From an uncultured Collinsella sp. (GTDB lineage Bacteria > Actinomycetota > Coriobacteriia > Coriobacteriales > Coriobacteriaceae): a stretch of DNA of 15,269 nt. The position numbers and the translations under genes were made by a program. The stretch spans positions 1 through 15,269 of the forward strand of contig URYA01000022.1 in NCBI GenBank assembly GCA_900551975.1, in the 5' to 3' direction. Under the pieces are notes generated by a model. The model saw only the letters and a program-made list of their open reading frames with translations. It did not search any database and had not been told where the DNA came from. Shown one piece after another: positions 1 to 5,910 of this stretch; positions within the stretch are counted from its first letter, which is position 1, and each line of letters starts with the position of its first letter.

Positions 1-707
1 ACTTTCATGCGCTGACGGGGCTTGACCTCAACATCGCCAAAAACGCCATCACCTCGTTTATCGGTCCTTCGGGCTGCGGCAAGTCAACGCTGCTGCGTTG
101 CTTTAACCGCATGAACGACGGCATCAAGGACTGTCGCATCGAGGGCAAGATCGCACTCGACGGCCAGGATATCCTGGGCGACTACGACATCTGCCGCCTG
201 CGTCAGCGTGTGGGCATGGTGTTTCAGCGCCCTAACCCGTTTCCCATGAGCATCTACGACAACGTCGCGTATGGCCCGCGCGGCATGGGTGTGCGCGACC
301 GCGCCGTGCTGGATGAGCTGGTCGAGGACTCTCTTCGTCGCGCTGCGCTATGGGATGAGGTCAAGGACAAACTCAAAGAGTCGGGGCTGGGCCTTTCGGG
401 CGGGCAGCAGCAGCGCCTGTGCATCGCCCGCGCGCTTGCCGTGCAACCCGATATTCTTCTGATGGACGAGCCCACGAGCGCTCTCGATCCCGTGTCGACG
501 CTGGTAGTTGAGCAGCTGGCCTGCGAGCTCAAGGAAACCTGTACGATCGTGGTCGTTACGCACAATATGCAGCAGGCGGCGCGCATCTCCGACTCGGTCG
601 CGTTTTTCTTGCTGGGTGAGTTGGTGGAGCACGCGCCCACCGCTCAGCTTTTCAAAAATCCCGCCGACCCGCGCACGGCGGATTATTTGACGGGACGTTT
701 TGGCTGA
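1..707 (+). CDS. pstB: Phosphate ABC transporter ATP-binding protein PstB (5' partial)
   Basis: ATPase subunit of the PstSCAB high-affinity phosphate importer; it binds the cytoplasmic face of PstC/PstA and powers uptake. The reading frame is already open at base 3, so the start lies outside the window. Visible in order: Walker A GPSGCGKST (bases about 66-92), the PstB-like run LLRCFNRMND just after it, the Q-loop VGMVFQRPNPFPMSIYDNV, the ABC signature LSGGQQQR, Walker B ILLMDEPTSALDP, and the switch histidine in VVVTHNM. RCFNRMND and FQRPNPFP are typical of PstB rather than of other ABC ATPases. The protein ends normally after an FG tail. It is probably the last gene of a pst operon. The next genes encode a response regulator and kinase, which fits phosphate-responsive control. 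No phoU lies directly downstream. The family assignment is secure. Confidence 0.95.
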   Translation, partial: FHALTGLDLNIAKNAITSFIGPSGCGKSTLLRCFNRMNDGIKDCRIEGKIALDGQDILGDYDICRLRQRVGMVFQRPNPFPMSIYDNVAYGPRGMGVRDRAVLDELVEDSLRRAALWDEVKDKLKESGLGLSGGQQQRLCIARALAVQPDILLMDEPTSALDPVSTLVVEQLACELKETCTIVVVTHNMQQAARISDSVAFFLLGELVEHAPTAQLFKNPADPRTADYLTGRFG

Positions 708-717
708 TACCATCTGG

Positions 718-731
718 TAAAGGTACCTTTA
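718..731. promoter_or_regulatory. 14-bp perfect palindrome upstream of the response regulator gene
   Basis: TAAAGGTACCTTTA is perfectly self-complementary and lies in the 64-bp gap between pstB and the response regulator. A -10-like TAAGAT follows at 736-741, with no convincing -35, so a transcript could start near 748. The palindrome may be an operator, possibly for the response regulator itself, but it does not match a PHO box that I know. That role is inference. Confidence 0.35.
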
Positions 732-771
732 GGGTTAAGATGCGGTCATGCCGGCCGCAAAGGGGTTCAAC

Positions 772-1500
772 ATGATCTATTACGTCGAGGACGATGACAA
801 CATCAGGGATTTGACGGTCTATGCACTGCGCAAGCAGGGAATCGAGGCCGAGGGCTTTTCGTGCGATGGCGAGTTTAAGGCTGCCGTGGCGCGACGGGTG
901 CCCGATGCCGTCCTGCTCGACATCATGCTGCCCGATACCGACGGTTTGGCAATTATGCGTCGCCTGCGCGCCGATCGTCTGACGGCGACGGTGCCCATCA
1001 TGATGCTCACTGCCAAGGATACCGAGCTCGATAAGGTAATGGCGCTCGATGGCGGTGCCGACGATTATCTGACCAAGCCGTTTTCGCTCATGGAGCTTGC
1101 CAGCCGTTGCCGTGCGCTGCTGCGCCGCGGCGGCATGGTCAAACAGGCAAGCGATGTGCTCAGCGTGGGCGATATCGTGCTTTCGCCCAGCCATCGCGAA
1201 GTGACCGTTGCCGGCGAGCCGCTCAAACTCACCTTGCGCGAGTTCGATTTGCTCGAATATCTTATGCGCAAGCCCGGCGTGGTCTTTACCCGCGAGTCGC
1301 TGCTGCAGAGCGTGTGGGGCTGGGACTTCGATGGCGGCTCGCGTACCGTCGACGTGCACGTGCAGACGCTTCGCCAAAAGCTCGGTGAGCGTGCCAGCGC
1401 CATCGAGACGGTGCGCGGCGTGGGCTATCGCCTGGCCGAGCCTTCTGCCGGTAGCGATACTGAAGATGTCGTCGCTGCGGCAGCAGCATCGGAGGAGTAG
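772..1500 (+). CDS. PhoB/OmpR-family response regulator
   Basis: DNA-binding response regulator that receives phosphate from the kinase encoded next to it. The receiver domain (about residues 1-115) shows the acidic cluster EDDDN at 6-10, the phospho-acceptor D50 in LLDIMLPD, T80 in MLTAKD and K102 in TKPF. A winged-helix output domain (about 135-232) follows, with LTLREFDLLEYL and a C-terminal RTVDVHVQTLRQKLG...VRGVGYRL typical of OmpR/PhoB. I chose the ATG at 772 because AAAGGGG lies 6 nt upstream; this gives 242 residues. An in-frame ATG at 748 lacks a well-spaced ribosome binding site, but sits 6 nt after a TAAGAT and could be a leaderless start. Its position behind pstB suggests a PhoB/PhoP role in phosphate starvation; that is inference from context. 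The Ala-rich tail is probably disordered. Confidence 0.92.
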   Translation: MIYYVEDDDNIRDLTVYALRKQGIEAEGFSCDGEFKAAVARRVPDAVLLDIMLPDTDGLAIMRRLRADRLTATVPIMMLTAKDTELDKVMALDGGADDYLTKPFSLMELASRCRALLRRGGMVKQASDVLSVGDIVLSPSHREVTVAGEPLKLTLREFDLLEYLMRKPGVVFTRESLLQSVWGWDFDGGSRTVDVHVQTLRQKLGERASAIETVRGVGYRLAEPSAGSDTEDVVAAAAASEE

Positions 1501-1503
1501 TCC

Positions 1504-2928
1504 GTGGTCTTTGCCCCTCAGGGAAAACATACGCTCTCGCATCGCGTGTTTGCGACGATATTTGTCTGCGCTATGTCCGTCATTTTGGCGTTTACGGTGC
1601 TGGGCGCGTTCTTCGTGCAAAACACCTTGGCAGATGCCACGAGTGCCAACCTTTCGCAAGAAACCGAGCTTATTGCCGCCGCCTTAAACGAGCAGAAGGA
1701 ACCCATCGCATTCTTGCGAAGTCTCGATCGTGAGGACCTTCGTATCACGCTGATCAATAAGGATGGATCGGTCGCCTACGACAACGAGGCGTCTCCTTCC
1801 ACGTTGCCCAACCATGGCGATCGCCCCGAGGTCGTTGAGGCCCTTGAGAGCGGTTCGGGCTCCGCGGAGCGCTCGAGCGCCACGCTCGACGAGATTATGC
1901 TATATCGCGCCGTCGCCCTCGATAACGGTCAGGTCGTTCGTTTGGCGCAAGCCCAGCCTGGCGTTGCGGCGATTTTGCTCTCGCTGGTGGCGCCGATGCT
2001 GCTTATCGCGGTGGCGGGCGCGGTGCTCTCGTTTTTCCTTGCGCGCCGCGAATCCCGTGCCATCATTGCGCCACTGCAGGAGGTCGATTTGGACCACCCG
2101 CGCCGTAGCTATGAACATGCCTACACCGAGATGGTTCCCATGCTCGAGCGCATTGAGTCGCAGCGCCAGGAGCTTAAACGCCAGATGGCGGTGCTGGCCG
2201 ATAACGACCGCATGCGTCGCGAGTTCACGGCCAATATCACTCATGAGCTCAAGACCCCGCTTACCGCGATTTCGGGCTACGCCGAGCTTATTGCAAACGG
2301 CATGGTCGAGGGCGAGGACGATCTGCGCAACTTTGGCGGTCGCATCTATCGCGAGGCGGGCCGCCTGGCAGCGCTCGTTAACGACATCTTGACGTTGTCT
2401 AACCTGGACGAGGCCGAGCGCGCGACCGAGGGCGAGGCAGTGCCTATTGGTTCCACGGAACCCATTGAGCTCTCGCGCGCTATTACGACGGTGGAGCAGC
2501 GCCTTGAGCAGGTCGCCCGACAGTCGGACGTGACCATCGTGCGCAAGACGAAGCCCGTTGTGGTCGAAGGTGTGCCACGCCTGATCGACGAGCTGATTTA
2601 TAACCTGGCCAGTAACGCTATTCGCTATAACCAGCCCGGTGGCACGGTTACGCTTCGATGTGGGACCAATGATGAGGGTCATCCGTACCTGACGGTTGCC
2701 GATACAGGTATCGGCATCGCGCCCGAGGAGCAGGGCAAGGTGTTCGAGCGCTTCTATCGCGTGGACAAGAGCCGCTCCAAGGCACGTGGCGGAACAGGCT
2801 TGGGTCTGGCCATCGTTAAGCATGCCGCCGTGTATCACCATGCTTCGCTCGACCTATCGAGCGAGCTGGGTGTGGGGACTACCATCACGGTGACGTTTCC
2901 CGTACAGCAGGACGAATCATTTGCGTAG
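1504..2928 (+). CDS. PhoR-type membrane sensor histidine kinase
   Basis: Sensor kinase partner of the preceding regulator. Start is GTG, 3 nt after the regulator's stop, with GGAGGAG overlapping the end of that gene, so the two are translationally linked. TM1 is about residues 15-37. An extracytoplasmic sensor region of about 115 residues follows, then TM2 about 155-178. A short linker leads to a HisKA domain with H247 in NITHELKTPL. The HATPase domain has an N-box (IYNLASNAIRYN), a G1 box (DTGIGI), an F-box (FERFYRVDKSRS) and a G2 box (GGTGLGLAIVKHA). All residues needed for autophosphorylation are present. At 474 residues the length is normal. I see no obvious cytoplasmic PAS domain between TM2 and HisKA. 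Phosphate sensing is inferred from the pstB neighbour; the ligand cannot be read from sequence. Confidence 0.92.
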   Translation: MVFAPQGKHTLSHRVFATIFVCAMSVILAFTVLGAFFVQNTLADATSANLSQETELIAAALNEQKEPIAFLRSLDREDLRITLINKDGSVAYDNEASPSTLPNHGDRPEVVEALESGSGSAERSSATLDEIMLYRAVALDNGQVVRLAQAQPGVAAILLSLVAPMLLIAVAGAVLSFFLARRESRAIIAPLQEVDLDHPRRSYEHAYTEMVPMLERIESQRQELKRQMAVLADNDRMRREFTANITHELKTPLTAISGYAELIANGMVEGEDDLRNFGGRIYREAGRLAALVNDILTLSNLDEAERATEGEAVPIGSTEPIELSRAITTVEQRLEQVARQSDVTIVRKTKPVVVEGVPRLIDELIYNLASNAIRYNQPGGTVTLRCGTNDEGHPYLTVADTGIGIAPEEQGKVFERFYRVDKSRSKARGGTGLGLAIVKHAAVYHHASLDLSSELGVGTTITVTFPVQQDESFA

Positions 2929-2952
2929 CAATGCAGCAAACGTGTTGTTTTG

Positions 2953-2990
2953 ACGCCGCACCGGGGTTGCCGATGCGGCGTTATTATTGC
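2953..2990 (+). terminator. Probable terminator of the two-component operon
   Basis: An 8-bp stem (ACGCCGCA at 2953-2960 with TGCGGCGT at 2974-2981) is extended after one C-A mismatch by CGG/CCG around a GGTTG loop. The tail TATTATT is only moderately U-rich, so termination may be incomplete. Confidence 0.55.
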
Positions 2991-3104
2991 GCAACATTGC
3001 CGTATGTGCTGTATCTTATGTATAGAGTTCGGACTTGGCAGAAAGATGCGATATGATACGAGCAGTTTTGTCGATATGAACTAGGGAAATGAAAGGCAAG
3101 CTGC

Positions 3105-3761
3105 ATGACCCTTCTCGAACTGTTCCAGCTGCTTAAAAAGCACCTCAAGCTGGTCATCGCCCTTCCGGTGATTTGCGCGGTCGCCATGGGCATCGTGTCC
3201 TTCACCATGATGGACAACACCTACACCGCCACGACGAGCATGTACGTTCTCGCCAAGACCGACGATAGCAGTCAGATGAGCTACACCGATCTTTCGGCGA
3301 GCCAGATGCTTTCCAACGATATCGCCACGCTGCTCGATAGCGATAGCGTTAAGGGCGGTGCTGCCAAGGATCTGGGCCTCGCCGATCTGAACGACTACAA
3401 GATTTCCGTTTCCTCCGAGACCACCACGCGTGTCATTACGCTTTCGGTTACCGGCACCGATGCCAAGGAGACGGCTGAGGTTGCAAAGGCCATGGCCAGC
3501 TCGGTGAGTACGGTCGCTCAGAACGTCGGCGCTGCCCAGAGCATCAACGTTATCGATGAGGCTAAGACCCCCGAAGCTCCCAGCGGCCCCAAGCGCACGC
3601 TGTATATTGCCGTCGCGTTCCTCGCCGGTATCTTTATCGCAGTTGCCTATGTCGTTTTGGCAGACATGCTCAATACCCGCATCCGCGGTGCCGAAGAGGC
3701 AGAAGAGCTTCTGGGTATTCCCGTTGTTGGCCGAATTCCGGCTATGAAAGGTGGTAAATAG
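3105..3761 (+). CDS. Wzz/CpsC-family chain-length determinant and tyrosine-kinase adaptor
   Basis: Short membrane adaptor of the YveK/CpsC/CapA type (218 residues). In Gram-positive bacteria such proteins activate a separate cytoplasmic tyrosine kinase and tune polysaccharide chain length. TM1 is about residues 16-37. An extracytoplasmic region of about 125 residues begins with the typical YTATTSMYVLAK strand. A proline-containing PEAPSGPK stretch precedes TM2 (about 166-189), as in the Wzz family. The cytoplasmic tail ends LGIPVVGRIPAM. The start ATG is preceded by GAAAGG. The kinase gene begins 2 nt after the stop, so they are one operon. The upstream gap (2929-3104) must hold the operon promoter; a TATGAT at 3052-3057 is the best -10, but its only good -35 (TTGGCA, 3035-3040) is spaced just 11 bp away, so I do not call a promoter. 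Confidence 0.88.
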   Translation: MTLLELFQLLKKHLKLVIALPVICAVAMGIVSFTMMDNTYTATTSMYVLAKTDDSSQMSYTDLSASQMLSNDIATLLDSDSVKGGAAKDLGLADLNDYKISVSSETTTRVITLSVTGTDAKETAEVAKAMASSVSTVAQNVGAAQSINVIDEAKTPEAPSGPKRTLYIAVAFLAGIFIAVAYVVLADMLNTRIRGAEEAEELLGIPVVGRIPAMKGGK

Positions 3762-3763
3762 GC

Positions 3764-4501
3764 ATGGCTAAGGCAAAGAACACCGATAAGCTCGTTGTAC
3801 AGAATGCCGCCAAGACCCTTCTGGCCAACATCCGCTTTGCGAGCGTGGACGACCCCATTCGCACCATCACCGTTACCTCCTCGATTCCCAACGAGGGTAA
3901 GTCTACGGTTGCCATTAACCTTGCTCAGGCAATCGCCACGAGCGGCAAGTCCGTGCTCCTGGTCGAGACCGATATGCGCCGCAGGTCCCTTTCCGATATG
4001 CTCGGCGTTCGTTCGCGCGGCGGACTCTACGCAGTCCTGTCCGAGCAGATCTCCATTGACCAGGCAATTGTCGAGACGGGTCAGAAGAACTTCTACTTCC
4101 TCGATGCCGAGCCGCACATTCCCAATCCTGCAGACATCATCGTGTCTCACCGTTTTGCCAAGCTGGTTAAGGCGCTGTCTGCCAAGTTCCAGTATGTCGT
4201 CTTTGACGCTCCTCCGGTCGGCACCTTCATCGATGCTGCCGAGATCGCCAGCCTGACTGACGGCACGTTGTTTGTGGTGCGCGAGGACTTTACCAAGCGC
4301 GAAGAGGCGCTCAACGCTATTGCCCAGCTTAAGAAGTCCGAGAAGGTCAAGCTCATCGGTACCGTTATGAATTACTGTGAGACCGAGACCAGCGAGTACT
4401 ACTATTCTTACTACACCAAGGACGGTAAGAAGGTTAAGAAGGGCTCCGCCGATCAGGGCACTTCCAAAAAGGGGATCTTTACCAACCGGGCAAACGTTTA
4501 G
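3764..4501 (+). CDS. CpsD/CapB-family bacterial tyrosine autokinase
   Basis: Cytoplasmic BY-kinase of 245 residues that autophosphorylates on a C-terminal tyrosine cluster when bound to its membrane adaptor, encoded just upstream. Motifs: Walker A SSIPNEGKST with K46, Walker A' VLLVETDMRRR with D70, and Walker B VVFDAPPVGT near residue 148. The tyrosine cluster has Y212, Y213, Y214, Y216 and Y217 (SEYYYSYY), followed by a lysine-rich tail. The N-terminal segment before the ATPase core (LVVQNAAKTLLANIRFA) matches the EX2RX2R-type oligomerisation helix of the family only loosely. AAAGGTGG precedes the start. The adaptor and kinase are separate proteins, the Firmicutes/Actinobacteria arrangement rather than the fused Wzc form. 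Substrates are unknown. A MinD/ParA ATPase is ruled out by the tyrosine cluster and the neighbours. Confidence 0.92.
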   Translation: MAKAKNTDKLVVQNAAKTLLANIRFASVDDPIRTITVTSSIPNEGKSTVAINLAQAIATSGKSVLLVETDMRRRSLSDMLGVRSRGGLYAVLSEQISIDQAIVETGQKNFYFLDAEPHIPNPADIIVSHRFAKLVKALSAKFQYVVFDAPPVGTFIDAAEIASLTDGTLFVVREDFTKREEALNAIAQLKKSEKVKLIGTVMNYCETETSEYYYSYYTKDGKKVKKGSADQGTSKKGIFTNRANV

Positions 4502-4518
4502 TCGATTAAGGCCGACCT

Positions 4519-5169
4519 ATGCGCGACATTCATTGTCATATCTTGCCGGGTGTAGACGACGGTGCTGCCGATCTCGATGAGAGCTTGGCGATGCTTGCAG
4601 CTGCCAAGCAGGCTGGCGTAACCAGAATTGTCTGCACCCCGCACTGCCGAGATCCCTATTTTGACTACGACAAGATGTGGGATGCCTTTGAGTTATTGCG
4701 GGATAACGCAGATGGTTTTCCGCTTCAGATGGGCTTTGAGGTCAACCACCGAAAGCTTGTCGAGCTGGGCATCGACGCCGCAGAATACCTGCATTTCGAT
4801 GGAACCAATGAGTTTTTGCTCGAGCTTTCGACGCATGCCGATGCCTATGCGTTTAGGGAGTACGAGAACACGATTTACGATTTGCAGTGCCGCGGCTACC
4901 AGGTGATCATTGCCCATCCCGAGCGCTACCGCGCCGTCCAAAAGGACGTGGGCGTGGCGGAGCGTCTGGTCGATATGGGCTGTAAGCTGCAGGCTTCGGC
5001 AGACTTTATCGCCGGCGGCCGCTTTGGCCGCGAGAAAAAGCCGGCGCAGCGCCTGTTCGATCAGAACCTGTACAGCTTCATCGCGAGCGATGCCCATAAC
5101 GTGGGTCATTACGACTGCCTGGCGAAGGCGCGGGTCAAGTTTAGCGTGCGAGGCGCTCACTTTCGCTAA
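4519..5169 (+). CDS. CpsB/YwqE-type PHP-domain phosphotyrosine phosphatase, short C-terminus
   Basis: Metal-dependent phosphatase expected to dephosphorylate the tyrosine kinase encoded 17 nt upstream. PHP metal-ligand motifs are all visible: HCHILPGVDDG (H5, H7), CTPH (about residues 39-42), GFEVN for the conserved glutamate, IAHPERY (about 131-137) and SDAHN (about 191-195). At 216 residues the protein is shorter than characterised relatives (about 240-255), because it stops only about 21 residues after SDAHN, where the family normally has a further helix and the LF..NA-type end. Shifting frame in this region did not give me a recognisable family ending, so this may be a divergent or decayed tail rather than a simple frameshift. 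The catalytic core looks intact. With the two genes upstream it makes a complete adaptor-kinase-phosphatase unit. Confidence 0.88.
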   Translation: MRDIHCHILPGVDDGAADLDESLAMLAAAKQAGVTRIVCTPHCRDPYFDYDKMWDAFELLRDNADGFPLQMGFEVNHRKLVELGIDAAEYLHFDGTNEFLLELSTHADAYAFREYENTIYDLQCRGYQVIIAHPERYRAVQKDVGVAERLVDMGCKLQASADFIAGGRFGREKKPAQRLFDQNLYSFIASDAHNVGHYDCLAKARVKFSVRGAHFR

Positions 5170-5208
5170 AATCTGTCCCTAACGTTTGCTTTGATGGGAG
5201 GGGCGACC

Positions 5209-5709
5209 ATGGATATTCAAATTAAGACGGGATGCTTTGAGGATGCGGCGCTGGTGCGCCGCGCCGTCTTTATGGACGAACAGGGTTACGAAATCGAGTT
5301 CGACCAGATCGATGAGGCCTCGAGCTGCATTCATGTGACGCTGTATGTGGATGGTCAACTCGCCGGCTGCTCGCGCGTGTTTCCCGAGGAGCTGGAGCGC
5401 GCGGCAGATGCGGAAGCCCCGGTGTCGCCGGCATGTGACATGGACGAAGGCGTTGCGGCGGGGGAGACCTACATTATGGGGCGCGTCGCCGTGCTGCCGG
5501 CTATGCGTCGTCGCGGACTGGCGAGTGTGATCGTCGAGGCCAGCGCTGCGTGTGCACGCGATGCCGGCGCTAAACTTATTAAGCTGCATGCGCAGGAATA
5601 CGTGTTGCCGCTCTATGCAAAGGCGGGCTACACGCAAATTGCCCCGGTAGACTACGAAGACGAGGGACAGCCCCATGTCTGGATGGCCAAGCGCGTTGAT
5701 GGCAGATAG
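5209..5709 (+). CDS. GNAT-family N-acetyltransferase
   Basis: Acetyl-CoA-dependent acyltransferase of 166 residues. The N-terminal VRRAVFMDEQGYEIEFDQID resembles the ElaA/YjcF branch of the GNAT fold. Motif A is VAVLPAMRRRGLASVIVEA (about residues 91-109), with the RRRGLA pyrophosphate-binding loop. The C-terminal strand and helix LHAQEYVLPLYAKAGY is motif B. I chose the ATG at 5209 because GGGAGGGG ends 5 nt before it; an in-frame TTG at 5191 lies upstream of that site and is unlikely. It starts 39 nt after the phosphatase gene, with no terminator seen between, so it may be co-transcribed. Its substrate is unknown and the link to the kinase unit may be only positional. The last codons and the stop fall inside a repeat that resembles one at 8123-8182. 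Confidence 0.85.
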   Translation: MDIQIKTGCFEDAALVRRAVFMDEQGYEIEFDQIDEASSCIHVTLYVDGQLAGCSRVFPEELERAADAEAPVSPACDMDEGVAAGETYIMGRVAVLPAMRRRGLASVIVEASAACARDAGAKLIKLHAQEYVLPLYAKAGYTQIAPVDYEDEGQPHVWMAKRVDGR

Positions 5710-5732
5710 GGACGTTCCTTTTCTGCCGGCAG
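5701..5732. repeat. Partial copy of a dispersed palindromic repeat overlapping the GNAT 3' end
   Basis: GGCAG (5701-5705), AT, then AGGGACGTTCCTTTT (5708-5722) and the palindrome CTGCCGGCAG (5723-5732). The layout X-AT-nGGGACGTTCnTTnTT-X' matches the left half of the element at 8123-8156, where X is GACTAGTC-like. A degenerate further unit, TTGGGGCACTCCTTGG, follows at 5733-5748. Family membership rests on two copies seen by eye. Confidence 0.5.
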
Positions 5733-5759
5733 TTGGGGCACTCCTTGGCAATTGGCGCA

Positions 5760-5773
5760 TCAGAGCGCTCTGA
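5760..5773. promoter_or_regulatory. 14-bp perfect palindrome upstream of htpG
   Basis: TCAGAGCGCTCTGA is perfectly self-complementary. It abuts a looser inverted repeat, ACATAC (5773-5778) and GTATGT (5793-5798), and an AT-rich tract with TATAAAAT at 5819-5826 that may be the -10 of htpG; no good -35 was found. It does not match the HrcA (CIRCE) or HspR (HAIR) consensus. An operator role is inference. Confidence 0.35.
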
Positions 5774-5855
5774 CATACAGTTTTTCGATTCCGTATGTAT
5801 ATATGCGCGCTAATGGGTTATAAAATCTAAGTCTGAACATAGCAGGTCTGCGATG

Positions 5856-5880
5856 CGGCTCGGGCAACCGGGCCGTTTTT
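5856..5880 (+). terminator. Terminator-like hairpin in the htpG leader
   Basis: CGGCTCGG (5856-5863) pairs with CCGGGCCG (5868-5875), 8 bp including one G-U, closed by a GCAA tetraloop and followed directly by TTTTT. It lies only 30 nt before the htpG ATG, too close for a promoter to fit between. It is therefore either an attenuator within the htpG transcript or an upstream terminator that htpG transcription must pass. Confidence 0.7.
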
Positions 5881-5910
5881 GCGGACGGGGGTAGCGCGAA
5901 AGGACTGCAC

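Noticed and set aside
690..701. GGGACGTTTT at the end of pstB as a third copy of the repeat box
   Set aside because: It encodes the normal PstB C-terminus (TGRFG), has no flanking palindrome, and matches only eight bases.
652..1659. 335-codon minus-strand frame opposite the response regulator
   Set aside because: Antisense shadow of well-supported genes, with His/Arg-rich low-information protein and no family signature.
1900..2841. 313-codon minus-strand frame opposite the histidine kinase
   Set aside because: Same composition effect; the kinase on the plus strand has every catalytic box.
3035..3057. TTGGCA with TATGAT as promoter of the tyrosine-kinase operon
   Set aside because: The hexamers are only 11 bp apart, too close for sigma-A recognition, and no other -35 at 16-18 bp fits well.
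5710..5910. HrcA CIRCE or HspR HAIR site upstream of htpG
   Set aside because: Looked for TTAGCACTC-N9-GAGTGCTAA and CTTGAGT-N7-ACTCAAG patterns; neither is present.
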